Below, one piece after another: positions 11,450 through 21,073 of a stretch of DNA of 64,000 nt; the stretch's first letter is position 1, and every line of letters begins with the position of its first letter. Below the pieces are notes generated by a model, which worked only from the letters and a program-made list of their open reading frames with translations, was not told the DNA's origin and did not search any database. Source of the stretch: Daucus carota subsp. sativus. Taxonomy: Eukaryota; Streptophyta; Magnoliopsida; Apiales; Apiaceae. A program made the translations under genes and the position numbers. The stretch covers positions 34,619,606 to 34,683,605 of the forward strand of contig NC_030387.2 in the NCBI RefSeq assembly GCF_001625215.2. The letters run 5' to 3'.

Positions 11450-12310
11450 CTATATATATATATATATGTGTATAATAAATTCGCTATGACGAAAATTTAA
11501 TAGAAGTGTAAGGTAAATTTTTTCATAATATTATATTCTTTTTGAAGTTGAAATATTAAAAGACAACACTACATATATTTTTACATATGCATAACTCGGA
11601 ATGAAGGAAAATTTCCAATAACTCAGCATTAACCTTATACATCTCATGACTAATGTTGCTAAAACATGGACAACCATGCTAACTTCTCTAAAAGCGAAAG
11701 ATAACTAAAACTAGAACACAAAACTTTGATGAGACAATTATCAAATTCAGTACAGTTTCGATCAAAATTTTCTACATGCGTCAAAACTTGAGAGCATTCC
11801 GATTGTGAACACTTCAAAGTTTAAACTTCTCACAATCTTTAAACCTGGCCTACTTAAAACGGTTTAGCACAGAAGTTACAGGAGAACAAATATTCACAAC
11901 ATTCTCCATTATCATTAAATTGAATTAGGTTGGTCTTTGATCTCCATCAACAACTCAATTTAATAACTATTTAAAATAAGTCTACATGAACTTGTCAATG
12001 TATAAGTTTCTATATATATATAATTATTTTACAACATGAACGAAGTTTAATGAGTTAAGTGTCGTAGCGACTAGTTGCATAACGTGAATAAACTGATCAA
12101 GTAGAAGTACTTTTGTTGCCGATACATGCATTGAACTTTGAACATATGACAAAAAATAAAAATGCATTGAACTTTGAACATGTGACAGTGGTCAACGAGG
12201 CTCCTTTTAATTATTTAGAATAGAAAGAGTATATATTAAAATCCATGTACTCCTGAATTTTAAGTAACGTTGATATTAATGTTAAGTTATTAAAATTCTA
12301 TATTATAAAG
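11450..12310. other. Intergenic, nothing recognised
   Basis: AT-rich. A short direct repeat (ATGCATTGAACTTTGAACAT) occurs at about 12127 and 12163. No gene was seen. Confidence 0.5.
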
Positions 12311-13314
12311 TTTTATAGTTATTAGTTTAAATAGGAGAAGCGAATTTCTCAATCCAAATTATTATCCTATTAATTATTTAAACTAATCTAAATTGTAAGG
12401 TGAGAATTTGTTTTTATTTACTAATGTATTATGCGCGGATTTATAAAAGGTGACATACAATATGTACGCGTACGAGATGGACGTAGTAGATCGCAGGCAA
12501 TACCATATATCAACGAAGGTAGTTGTGTGTGGTAAATAAAAGAATTCCCTTATGTCCATTCTGTGACGATACGCGAAAATGCTAAAGAATAATAAGGATA
12601 AGTTATATAATTTGACTACAATATCATTCATAAATTCGTAAGTTTTTATCAGCTTGTATCTGTTCTCTCCTTCCCAATTTAATAATTTATTTATTAATTC
12701 ACACATATTAAAATATATTAAATATAATATTTTTTATTATTATCAGCAAAAAAATTACATTAATACACATAATTTAATCAAGTATTCATCAATTCTATTA
12801 GAATTACATAGTTTTTTGTCTAAAAAATTTTAAAAGCTGTGTGAATTAATTATAAACAATGTTGAAAATAGTATAAATTTATATTGAACAAATTAAAATA
12901 GGACAATTATTATGAGAAATTTTATTTTGACAAATTAAACTATTAAAATTTGAAATGAGAACGAGGGAGTAATAAATTATCAGTTATCACCGATACATTT
13001 CCTACAAATTTTGAGATTTGTTATCAAAATATAAGAAAAAAATTCTAAATAAGCAAGTTAGCGGAAAAAAATGAATATGACTGCACGGAGAGTCGCTGCA
13101 GGACTAGGAAAAAAACCTACCATGTTGGAGATTTTTGAATTGGCTGGATGTATATGAATGGCTCATCTCGTATTCTCACTGGAGTAATATAATTGGATTG
13201 ACCGTAGGATGGTTACTGATGATGCATGTTAAATATGATTTGTTTTGCATGGTTGTAATTTTTTTATGAACGGAATACTTCTCGTATTTACATCATCATT
13301 TGATCATGAATGTC

Positions 13315-13320
13315 TATAAA
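13315..13320 (+). promoter_or_regulatory. TATA box of secreted-peptide gene 3
   Basis: TATAAA in the context CTATAAATGAGAG, as in gene 4. It is now 874 bp from the ATG because of an inserted hAT element. Without the element and one target-site copy the distance would be 69 bp. Confidence 0.6.
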
Positions 13321-13372
13321 TGAGAGAGAGAGAGAGGAGTTACGTTCATCTCATTAAGCATTAAGCATAGAT

Positions 13373-14169
13373 TAGGGCTGAGCAAACGGTCGGTTCGGTC
13401 GAAAACCGAACCGAACCGAAATAACCGAAAACCGAAGTTTTATATTTTTGAAAACCGAACCGAACCGAACTTCTGTTTCAAACCGAACCGAACCGAACCG
13501 AAAATACTTCGGTTTTTCTGGTTCGGTTAAAAAATAACCGAACTTTATCACTTAAGCATCTTCTTCCACTCTCACTGCTACTCTTCACACTACTTGCTCA
13601 AAACCAAGAAGCTCTTTATCTCCACCGACTCAGACTTAGTCTTTCAGAGCTGGACATTGCTTTATATATCTGGAACACACAAAACAACACCAACCCATGT
13701 AACTCGTTTGGCATAAAATGAAATCCTTTAACTCCTTTTGTCAACCCTTTGACCCTTGTCAAGGCAGTAGAGTAGCAAATCGGCAAGTCAGGAGATGGGA
13801 GAATGGAGGCTCAAGGCGTGGCGATTAGGTTTAGCGTTTAGGCATTTAGTTGTTTAAAGTTCAGAGACAATCAGTACGCAGTAGACTAATAAGGTTAGCT
13901 ATGTTTATGTATTTTTAATATATTATTATATATAAATATTATTAATATTATATATAAATATAATTCAAAAATAATAATATATATAAAACTTTGGTTATTT
14001 CGGTTAAACCGAAATTATGTTTTTCAAAACCGGACCGAACCGAAATTTTAGTTCGGTTATAACCGAAAACCGAACTAACCGAAATTTTAAAAATTTTCAA
14101 ACCGAACCGAACCGAATTTGTACGGTTCGGTTCGGTTATTTCGGTTCGGTTCGGTTTTGCTCAGCCCTA
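13373..14169. mobile_element. Non-autonomous hAT element in the 5' leader of peptide gene 3
   Basis: 797 bp with inverted ends TAGGGCTGAGCAAA and TTTGCTCAGCCCTA, and a perfect 8-bp duplication GCATAGAT (13365-13372, 14170-14177). Subterminal regions are arrays of CCGAAC / GTTCGG repeats in inverted orientation (13385-13550 and 14000-14155). The interior encodes nothing recognisable. The corresponding site in the paralogous unit (just before 18230) is empty. Confidence 0.9.
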
Positions 14170-14188
14170 GCATAGATAATTAGATAGG

Positions 14189-14776
14189 ATGAAATCCATA
14201 ATCAGAATGATTAGCGCTTTCTTTCTTTTATCTCTCTTTACTATCCAGCTGGGAACTCAGGCCAGAATTCTACCTGCAGCAGGTAATTAGGAGTAATTAA
14301 CAATGCAGCATGATCCATCATATTTATTGCAAGCTTAATCATTTAGTTTACTCTTAGATTTGTAATTAAGTTCTTACTGATGTATAAATAAATATGCAGG
14401 AGAAAATGGCACATTTGAATTTATTAATGTCAACTACAACAATTCGCCGCCGCCGCCTCCAGCTCCAAATGCATCTTCACCGAAGACAAAGATGAACAAC
14501 TACAGGAAAGAACCGTCATCGCCGCCTCCACCGCCGTCTGCTTCGCTTACAATAGGCGAAGCAGTCTTGACGACTCTACCAAAACCTAAAATGAGTGACT
14601 ATGGAATAATTGCGAAATCACCACCTCCTCCTCCGTATGCTTCACCCACAAAAGGCCATGTTAGCTCTACTATACTTAAACCATGGACGCGACAGGGTGG
14701 TCTGGAAAAAACTCCGCAATCGCGGCCTCATCCTCGTGATATTTGGATTGCGAGCACATTCGTTGCTGATTGCTAG
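14189..14776 (+). CDS. Secreted proline-rich peptide precursor, family member 3
   Basis: Exons 14189-14282 and 14400-14776, phase-1 intron, 156 residues. The signal peptide is followed by QARILPAAG at the splice. It lacks the KEKEWMSMVAEQI block of members 2 and 4. Two clear 21-residue modules are present: residues 65-85 (NYRKEP start, Pro5 core) and 98-118 (DYGIIAK start, Pro5 core, ASPTKGH end). The second is nearly identical to the module at residues 95-115 of member 4. The tail RDIWIASTFVADC is shared with member 4. The start is placed by alignment with the paralogues. The ATG lies only 19 bp after the hAT element, which separates it from its TATA box, so expression may be altered; the reading frame itself is intact. 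Confidence 0.8.
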
Positions 14777-15228
14777 AAGTTGCTGAGTTGCAGGTTTATA
14801 ACAAAACCATGAACCGGGAGAAGATGACCAAGATTAAGTAGCAATTAATTAGCAGTGTTAACTATTTAAGTGGTTTTTGTGTGTTCTTTTAACGCTCGGT
14901 TGTGGCTTGTCTTGCTACATGTAATTTATAGAATATAATCAATGTATAGTTTCCTCGACTGTGCGACACCGGCATGCACGTAAAATAGTTAATAGGATTT
15001 CGAAATATTCAGTGGTATGATAATTAATGGTGCACTTCAGTAGAAGCATTTATAATTATATATTAAATTAAATTTATTTATTATTTTGGCGTGGAAGATT
15101 AAAACATTTTTTTGTGAGTACTCTCCAAAATCTAATAGCTAGCTTCTATGCAAGGAATGTTTTGTTTTTGCTCTCCAGAAAAATACATCAAGAACAGAGG
15201 CAGATGGTTATGCCTGTAGTAATTAAAA

Positions 15229-15685
15229 TAGTAAATGACAAAAAAGTGACCGATATTTTTCAAAATTTGCAAAAAATTGGTTGGATTTTAGAAATAACAG
15301 AATAGTGGCAAGAGTTTACTTCCGCCTTTTAATAATTAGATGGCGCCCGTCAACCGTCGTTAATATAACTTTGTTAACTGCCTAACGTTAAGAATAAATG
15401 ACAAGAGGGTGGTTGGACTTTTCAAAAGTTGCAAAATAGTGGCTGGACTTTAAAAATAGTAGAATAGTAGCGACCAATTTTTTGCAATTTTCAAAAAACT
15501 CCGGCCACCCTGTTATCATTTATTCTTAATATTTTGGAGTTAATGAACCTACGTTGACGGTGCTTGACGGGCGCCACTTTATTAAAAAAGGGAACTATAC
15601 TTCAGCCACTATTCTGCTATTTTTAAACTCCAGCCAACATTTTACAAATTTTGAAAAATTCCGGTCACCCTTTTGTCATTTACTC
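15229..15685. mobile_element. Mutator-like MITE with long inverted ends
   Basis: 457 bp with a 9-bp duplication TAATTAAAA (15220-15228, 15686-15694). Ends AGTAAATGACAAAA-GTGACC and complement extend as an imperfect inverted repeat through most of each half (TTGCAAAA-TTGG, GGCGCCCGTCAA and so on). It is absent from the paralogous position near 19500. Confidence 0.8.
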
Positions 15686-15700
15686 TAATTAAAATGATGT

Positions 15701-16027
15701 AAGTTGTGTTCACCTAGATGGAATGGAATGAGAAGTGAATGAAATGAAAAATTATATAAAAATTCGGTGAACAAAGAAGAAATTATGAGATAATATTGAC
15801 TAAATATGAATGTGTTTAGATTTCTTTTGATAAAAATTTATAAGGAGAATTGGAATGAGTATTTCTCCCAAAATCTACGGGTTAGAATTCTGGTTAAAAT
15901 AATAAGAATAGAATGATTGAAGAAATGAAATTATGAACATTTTTTTTGATCAACATATATCATTTTAAAAGTACAAAATTCATTTTATTCCTCCTTCATT
16001 CCATTCTATCCGCATAAACACAACCTA
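15701..16027. mobile_element. Degenerate inverted-repeat element
   Basis: The left end AAGTTGTGTT-ACC-AGATGGAATGGAAT matches the complement of the right end ATTCCATTCTATCCGCATAAACACAACCT. No clear target duplication was found, so the class is undecided. It starts 15 bp after the previous MITE. Confidence 0.5.
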
Positions 16028-16129
16028 AGTATTAGACACGGGCAAAAAATGAAATACAGTGTAGGGTACATATTAGTTTTAAACTAATCCAAATTGTAAG
16101 GTGGGATTTTGTTTTCGTTTACCAATATA

Positions 16130-16974
16130 CTCCTTCCGTCCAACACATTTCTTTACACTTTCCTTTTTGGGATGTCCCATCCAATTTTTTACATTTCAAA
16201 ACTTACCAAAAATAGTCAATGGGTCCCACCACTTCTCCACTTTTCTTTCCTTTTCACACTACTTTTACTCCACTATCTTCCTTTTAGGGATAAATATCAA
16301 GTTGATAACTTGTTTCGTCCAAATATATCAATTGAGTGACTGATTCCTAAATTGACTCAAATGAGTCACTCATTAGAAAAATTTGTATCAGAAATATCAC
16401 TCTATTGTTAGTCGAAATTTTGAAAGTACTATATATTGAGTTTCGCATATTTTTTATGAATGGTATTACATCTAAATGAAAGATTCCGAGTTCTAGTATT
16501 TTAGATAATATTTTTAGATTTTTAAAAATTTATCTCCTATTTATTTTTATTTAAATCAAACAAAACAATAAAAAAATTAAAAATAAATAGTTGATAAAAT
16601 TTTAAAAATCTAAAAATATTAGCAAAAATAGTAGGACTCGGAATCTTTCATTTAGATGTAATACCATTCATAAAAAATGTGTGAAACTCAATATATAATA
16701 TTTTCAAAATTTCGACTAATGATATAGTAATATTTTTGATACAAATTTTTCTAATAAATGTCTAATTTGAGTCAATTTGGAAATCAGTCACTCAATTGAT
16801 ACATTTGGACGAAACGAGTCACCAACTTGATATTTATCCCCTTCTTTTTATACATTAAAAATCAATGGGTCCCACCACTTCACTCATTTTTCTTTCTCTT
16901 TTCCATTACTTTATACATATTTCTTAACCTCCATGCCCAACTCATTCGATAAGAAATGGGAGGGACGGAGGGAG
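16130..16974. mobile_element. Stowaway-type MITE interrupted by another element
   Basis: Ends CTCCTTCCGTCC and GGGACGGAGGGAG, flanked by TA (16128-16129, 16975-16976). The empty site is visible in copy 1 at about 12418-12430 (ACTAATGTATTATGCG). A separate 554-bp element is inserted within it. Confidence 0.85.
16287..16840. mobile_element. Fold-back (Mutator-like) MITE nested in the Stowaway
   Basis: Ends GGGATAAATATCAAGTTG and complement. Flanks CTTCCTTTTA (16277-16286) and CTTCTTTTTA (16841-16850) are a 10-bp duplication with one mismatch. Almost the full length is an inverted repeat with arms of about 250 bp (for example TATGAATGGTATTACATC with its complement at about 16660), so a transcript would form a long hairpin. 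Confidence 0.75.
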
Positions 16975-17543
16975 TATTATGCGCGGATTTATGAAATGTC
17001 GCATACAATTTGTACGCGTACGGAGGGAGGTAGTTCGCAGGCAATACCATGTGGATTGACTAAGGTAGTTGTTCGAGGTAACTGGTAAGAAAGATAAAAA
17101 AAAAACAAAAAAGTTCCTTTTGTGTCAATTCTGTGTCGATAAGCAAGTGTAAAACAAGCTACACTAGTAGTTCATGGCTCAGGGTGATCTCACTTCAACT
17201 TTTCACACGGGAAAGAAGGATAATTTATTTGTACGGCACACGAAAATTGCTAAAAATCGAAAAATGTGCACTTGGATTTGGATAAGAGTTGCTCCCTTTA
17301 TCTGTCACTCACAATTGTTTAAGCTGAATTTCGGTGCATATTATAAGACTCTTTTATAATATAGTTTGATGATTTGATAAATTATTAATCAATTTTTTTA
17401 ATTAAAAATTTAAGGTTTAAATTTTTATACAGAACAAGAAAATTTTATAAAAAATTATGAACCTATAAATTATATACACCTAAAAATATGTGTCAAGCAG
17501 TTGGAAAAAAAAAATGAAGAAATAAAATAGACGGTATTTGACT

Positions 17544-17729
17544 CAGGGGCGGATCTAGGAAGAGGCACGCGGGGACACGTGTCCCCCCTAAATTTTCTTT
17601 TTACATTTTTTCACCATTCTAAATTTGACAAAATTATAAAAGTGCCCTCAAAGAATTTAAAAATATATAGGTGTTTTCCGAAAATTTGTTTCGTGCCCCC
17701 CTAACATTTGTGGGCTAGATCCGCCCCTG
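17544..17729. mobile_element. Small hAT MITE
   Basis: 186 bp, ends CAGGGGCGGATCTAG and CTAGATCCGCCCCTG, perfect 8-bp duplication ATTTGACT (17536-17543, 17730-17737). The empty site is at about 12608-12620 in the paralogous unit (TAATTTGACTACAATA). Confidence 0.9.
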
Positions 17730-18181
17730 ATTTGACTACAATATATCATTCATAAACTCGTAAGTTTTTATCTCCCTCTCGTCAATTTATAGATTTCTCA
17801 TGATTTATACTTCACAAATTATCAGTTATCATCAATTATATTACCCATTAATTCATGATTTGTTATAAAAATCTAAGGTAAAAAATTCTAAATACGTGAA
17901 TCAGCGAAAACGTTTTTTGAATATGCATATACATATGAGTTATGACTGCACGAGGGGACTCGCTGCAAGACTAGAAAAAAAATCCACCGTGTTGGAGACT
18001 TTTGAATTGGCTGCATATATAGATATGTGTGTGAATGGATCTCGTATTCTCACTGGAGTAATATAAATGGATTGACCATAGAACGTTTACTGATGATGTT
18101 AAATATAACTTGTGCTGCTTGTAATTTTTTAGCAACATGAAAATTTCCCGTGTTTACATCATCATTTGATCCTACATGTAC

Positions 18182-18187
18182 TATAAA
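18182..18187 (+). promoter_or_regulatory. TATA box of secreted-peptide gene 4
   Basis: TATAAA 60 bp before the ATG at 18242, with the flanking ATGAGAGGGAGAG leader conserved with gene 3. Confidence 0.6.
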
Positions 18188-18241
18188 TGAGAGGGAGAGG
18201 AAAGTAACTTTCATCTCATCGAGCCTAGATAATTAGATACG

Positions 18242-18903
18242 ATGAAATCCATAATCACAATCATTAGTACTTTCTTTCTTTTCTCTTTGTTCACTATCCT
18301 GGGAACTCAAGCCAGAATTCTACCTGCAGCAGGTAATTAATTAATAATGCAGCATGATCCATCATATTTATTGCAAGCTTAATCATTTAGTTTACTGTTA
18401 AATTTGTAATTAAGTTCTTACTGATGTATAATTATAATGCAGGAGAAATCGGCACATTTGAATTTAATAATATCAACTTGAACGAAGAAAAGGAGTGGAT
18501 GAGTATGGTTGCAGAGCAGATAATAAACAACTTGAAGAAGACACCGCTATCGCCGCCTCCACCGCCACCTACTTCGTCTCCAACAAGCAATACAATCTTG
18601 ACGACTGATCCGCTAAAACCTAATAAAATGAGTGGCTATGGAACAATTGCGAAATCACCACCTCCGCCACCATATGCTTCACCTACAAAAGGCCATGTCA
18701 GCTCTACTATACTAAAACCATGGATGCGACAGGGTGATCTGGGAAAAACTCCGCAATCGCCGCCTCCATCCCCGAATACTTCACCTGCGAAAGACGATAG
18801 CTATATAAGAAGCTCTGGGACTATTAAAGAGTATAGACGCTCGTTAAAATCACCTCCTCCACGTGATATTTGGATGGCGAGCACATTCATTGCTGATTGC
18901 TAG
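18242..18903 (+). CDS. Secreted proline-rich peptide precursor, family member 4
   Basis: Exons 18242-18332 and 18443-18903, phase-1 intron, 183 residues. The signal peptide is followed by QARILPAAG. The KEWMSMVAEQI block (about residues 47-58) is shared with member 2. Three 21-residue modules are seen: residues 60-80 (NLKKTP start, Pro6 core; Tyr replaced by Leu), 95-115 (GYGTIAK start, Pro5 core, ASPTKGH end) and 129-149 (DLGKTPQ start, ASP-like end, no Tyr). An EYRR precedes the C-terminal tail SPPPRDIWMASTFIADC. The gene is closest to member 3 in its second module, promoter and flanks, and closest to member 2 in its N-terminal block, so members 2-4 have exchanged or lost blocks. Secretion to the apoplast is predicted from the signal peptide. 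Confidence 0.8.
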
Positions 18904-20299
18904 AAGTTGTTGTGTTGCAGGTTTTTGACAAAACTATGAATCGGGAGAAGGTGACCAAATTAAGTAGCCAATTAATTAGCATTGTCATCTATTTAACTGG
19001 TTTTTGTGTGTTCTTTTATCGCTCGATTGTGGCTTGCCCGCAACATGTAATTCATCGACTATAATCGACATATAGAATATAGATCCTCCGTCTGTGTGCG
19101 GCATGCATGTAATATAGTAAATCGGATTTCAAAATATCCAGTTGTATAATAATGATGGTGCATAGTAGCATTTATGATTATAAATTAAATTAAATTTATT
19201 TGGACGTGGAAGATTAATAAAACATATTTCCATTGGCACCAATTTATTAGAGAGTATAAATTTTATTCCACTGAGACACGGAAGTAAATGGATTGTCATG
19301 CTTGGTATGCTTGGTGGGTATAAATGTGTTAACAGTTTGATGAATTAGTTAAGATGCGTAAAAACTGATTGGGAAACCAGATTATCAAAAAAAGAAGAAG
19401 AAATATTCACCAGAGAGTACTCTCCTAAATCTAATAGCTCTCTTTAATGCAAGAAATGTCTTGTTTATGCTCTCCCAAAAAACACATCAAGAACAGTAGT
19501 ATTTGAATAGCAACTGAGAATGGATATAACGGGTATAAAAATGAAGGGTATATGAATAAGTGTTCCCAAGCAGTAGTATTTGACTTGTACTTCCATTTTG
19601 GTCACACACAAATTGGAAAAGGAACCATGGACCAATAATCATCACTTGTGGACTAGTGTTAACTAGCTAGGAGACAGTATATGGCAACACCTAACACTAT
19701 GTTGTTTTTATCTGTAATTATAAGCATTTGGCTACCAGTGATATCAATTCAACCTTTCACACCGGAATAGAAACAGAAATGCCTAAATAATATTTTGACA
19801 TGGCACATACTTACAAGCTTAAACGAGTAGTTTGACCCATCTGTCAGTTGACTTGGCAGAGATACGGTGGTATGTGTATTATCACAGGGACCTGGAGTAG
19901 AACTGGAAAAAGAAGAACGTGCCTCGACTTAGACTAGATTGAACGATTATTTCTGCTACAACGGTTGCATAACCTTTACACCCTGCTCCCGAGTTTTAAA
20001 AACAGACGAAAGCAAGTGAAGAGGAAGGAAAGTTATCTAACTTTCACTCCTACTCGTGCTCCCGAGTTTTTTAAAGTGAGGAAAGCGAGTGAAAGTGAGT
20101 GAAAATATAGCATACTTTCACTCTAAAACTTTCACTCCAACCTCGAAAGTTGTATAAAGAGATTGTTATTTGGGGGTTCTGGCTTGTTAATTGATGTCAT
20201 GGATCTAGAGAATTTAGAATGGTTCTCGATTATTGTTGCTTTGATGATGTGCGTATGGTAATTGGGTACAGTGAAATGGATTTTAGTATAACAGGCCTT
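18904..20299. other. 3' flank of gene 4 and decayed array sequence
   Basis: 18904-19500 matches the flank of gene 3. 19600-19960 resembles the region before the relict exon at 5988. A short diverged direct repeat (CTGCTCCCGAGTTTT / GTGCTCCCGAGTTTTTT, each followed by a GAAAGCAAGTGAA-like stretch) lies at 19983-20110. No gene was seen. Confidence 0.5.
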
Positions 20300-20745
20300 A
20301 TATAATTAGGGTCCAGGTCCCTAGCATATGTATGCTGGGGCTGGGGACCTGTTAAAAAACACAGAGGTTCCTGGCCGTTATGAATATCCAGCGGCCAGGA
20401 TTAAAAACAAAGTTTTAGTATGTTCAGCGCTTTTTTAGCGGGGGAAACCTATGCGCTGGACAGGGTTTCCCCTGTCCAGCCCTAAAAAAGCGCGGGACAT
20501 ATTAAAACTTTGTTTTAATCGTGGTCGCTGGACATTCATCCAACGGCCAGGAACCTGTGTGTTTTTTAACAGGTCCCCAGCATACATATGCTAGGGACCT
20601 GGACCCATATAATTATGTGGATTTCTTGTATGTTTGTCCAGGGAATCAAGATACATGGATGAATTCGTGATTAGGACTAAGAGGCCTTATATAGTTATGT
20701 GTATTTCTTGTTTGTTTGTCCGGGAAATCAAGATACATGGATATT
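20293..20745. repeat. Tandem duplication of about 75 bp, one copy split by a MITE
   Basis: AGGCCTTATATAATTA-TGTGGATTTCTTG...AATCAAGATACATGGAT (20294-20308 plus 20616-20659) repeats as AGGCCTTATATAGTTATGTGTATTTCTTG...AATCAAGATACATGGAT (20681-20741). Confidence 0.75.
20309..20606. mobile_element. Palindromic Mutator-like MITE
   Basis: 298 bp, ends GGGTCCAGGTCCCTAGCATA and complement, perfect 9-bp duplication ATATAATTA (20300-20308, 20607-20615). It is nearly one continuous inverted repeat and is more GC-rich than its surroundings. It sits inside one copy of a roughly 75-bp tandem duplication. Confidence 0.85.
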
Positions 20746-20998
20746 TTATAATTAAATATTTGAACCCCCTAAATATTAGTCCTGGTTCCTCTACCGTATA
20801 CATGTATTTTCTTAAAAATAATGTTAAGTCCTACACAAATATGTACAGAATGACGTGGATTCATCTATGATATGCCATTGTTCTTTTCTTTTAGCTATGT
20901 AGGTTTTTCTAATTTTGAGACTTCAAATCTAGGGCTCCTTTTTATTATACACATATGTTATATCTTTATTATTATCTATTTTTTCTTCTACTGTTGAG

Positions 20999-21002
<4 letters not shown>

Positions 21003-21068
<66 letters not shown>

Positions 21069-21073
21069 GTATA
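21003..21073. repeat. (TA)n microsatellite followed by (GTAT)n
   Basis: An uninterrupted TA tract of more than 50 bp passes into GTAT repeats. The surrounding 20750-22100 is AT-rich and holds no recognisable gene. Confidence 0.9.

Larger units (their letters stand above)
12311..15215. repeat. Segmental duplication unit, copy 1 (contains peptide gene 3)
   Basis: Collinear with 16060-19500. Matching landmarks include AAATTGTAAGGTG (12390 and 16092), TATGCGCGGATTTAT (12428 and 16978), TTTGACTACAATAT (12610 and 17731), the GACTGCACG promoter block (13080 and 17944), the gene itself, and the flank reaching ACATCAAGAACAG (15187 and 19487). Transposons inserted in one copy are absent from the other, so each copy gives the empty site of the other. 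Confidence 0.8.
16060..19500. repeat. Segmental duplication unit, copy 2 (contains peptide gene 4)
   Basis: Second copy of the unit described at 12311-15215. Relative to copy 1 it has gained the Stowaway/Mutator nest at 16130-16974 and the hAT MITE at 17544-17729, and it lacks the hAT element and downstream MITEs of copy 1. Confidence 0.8.
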
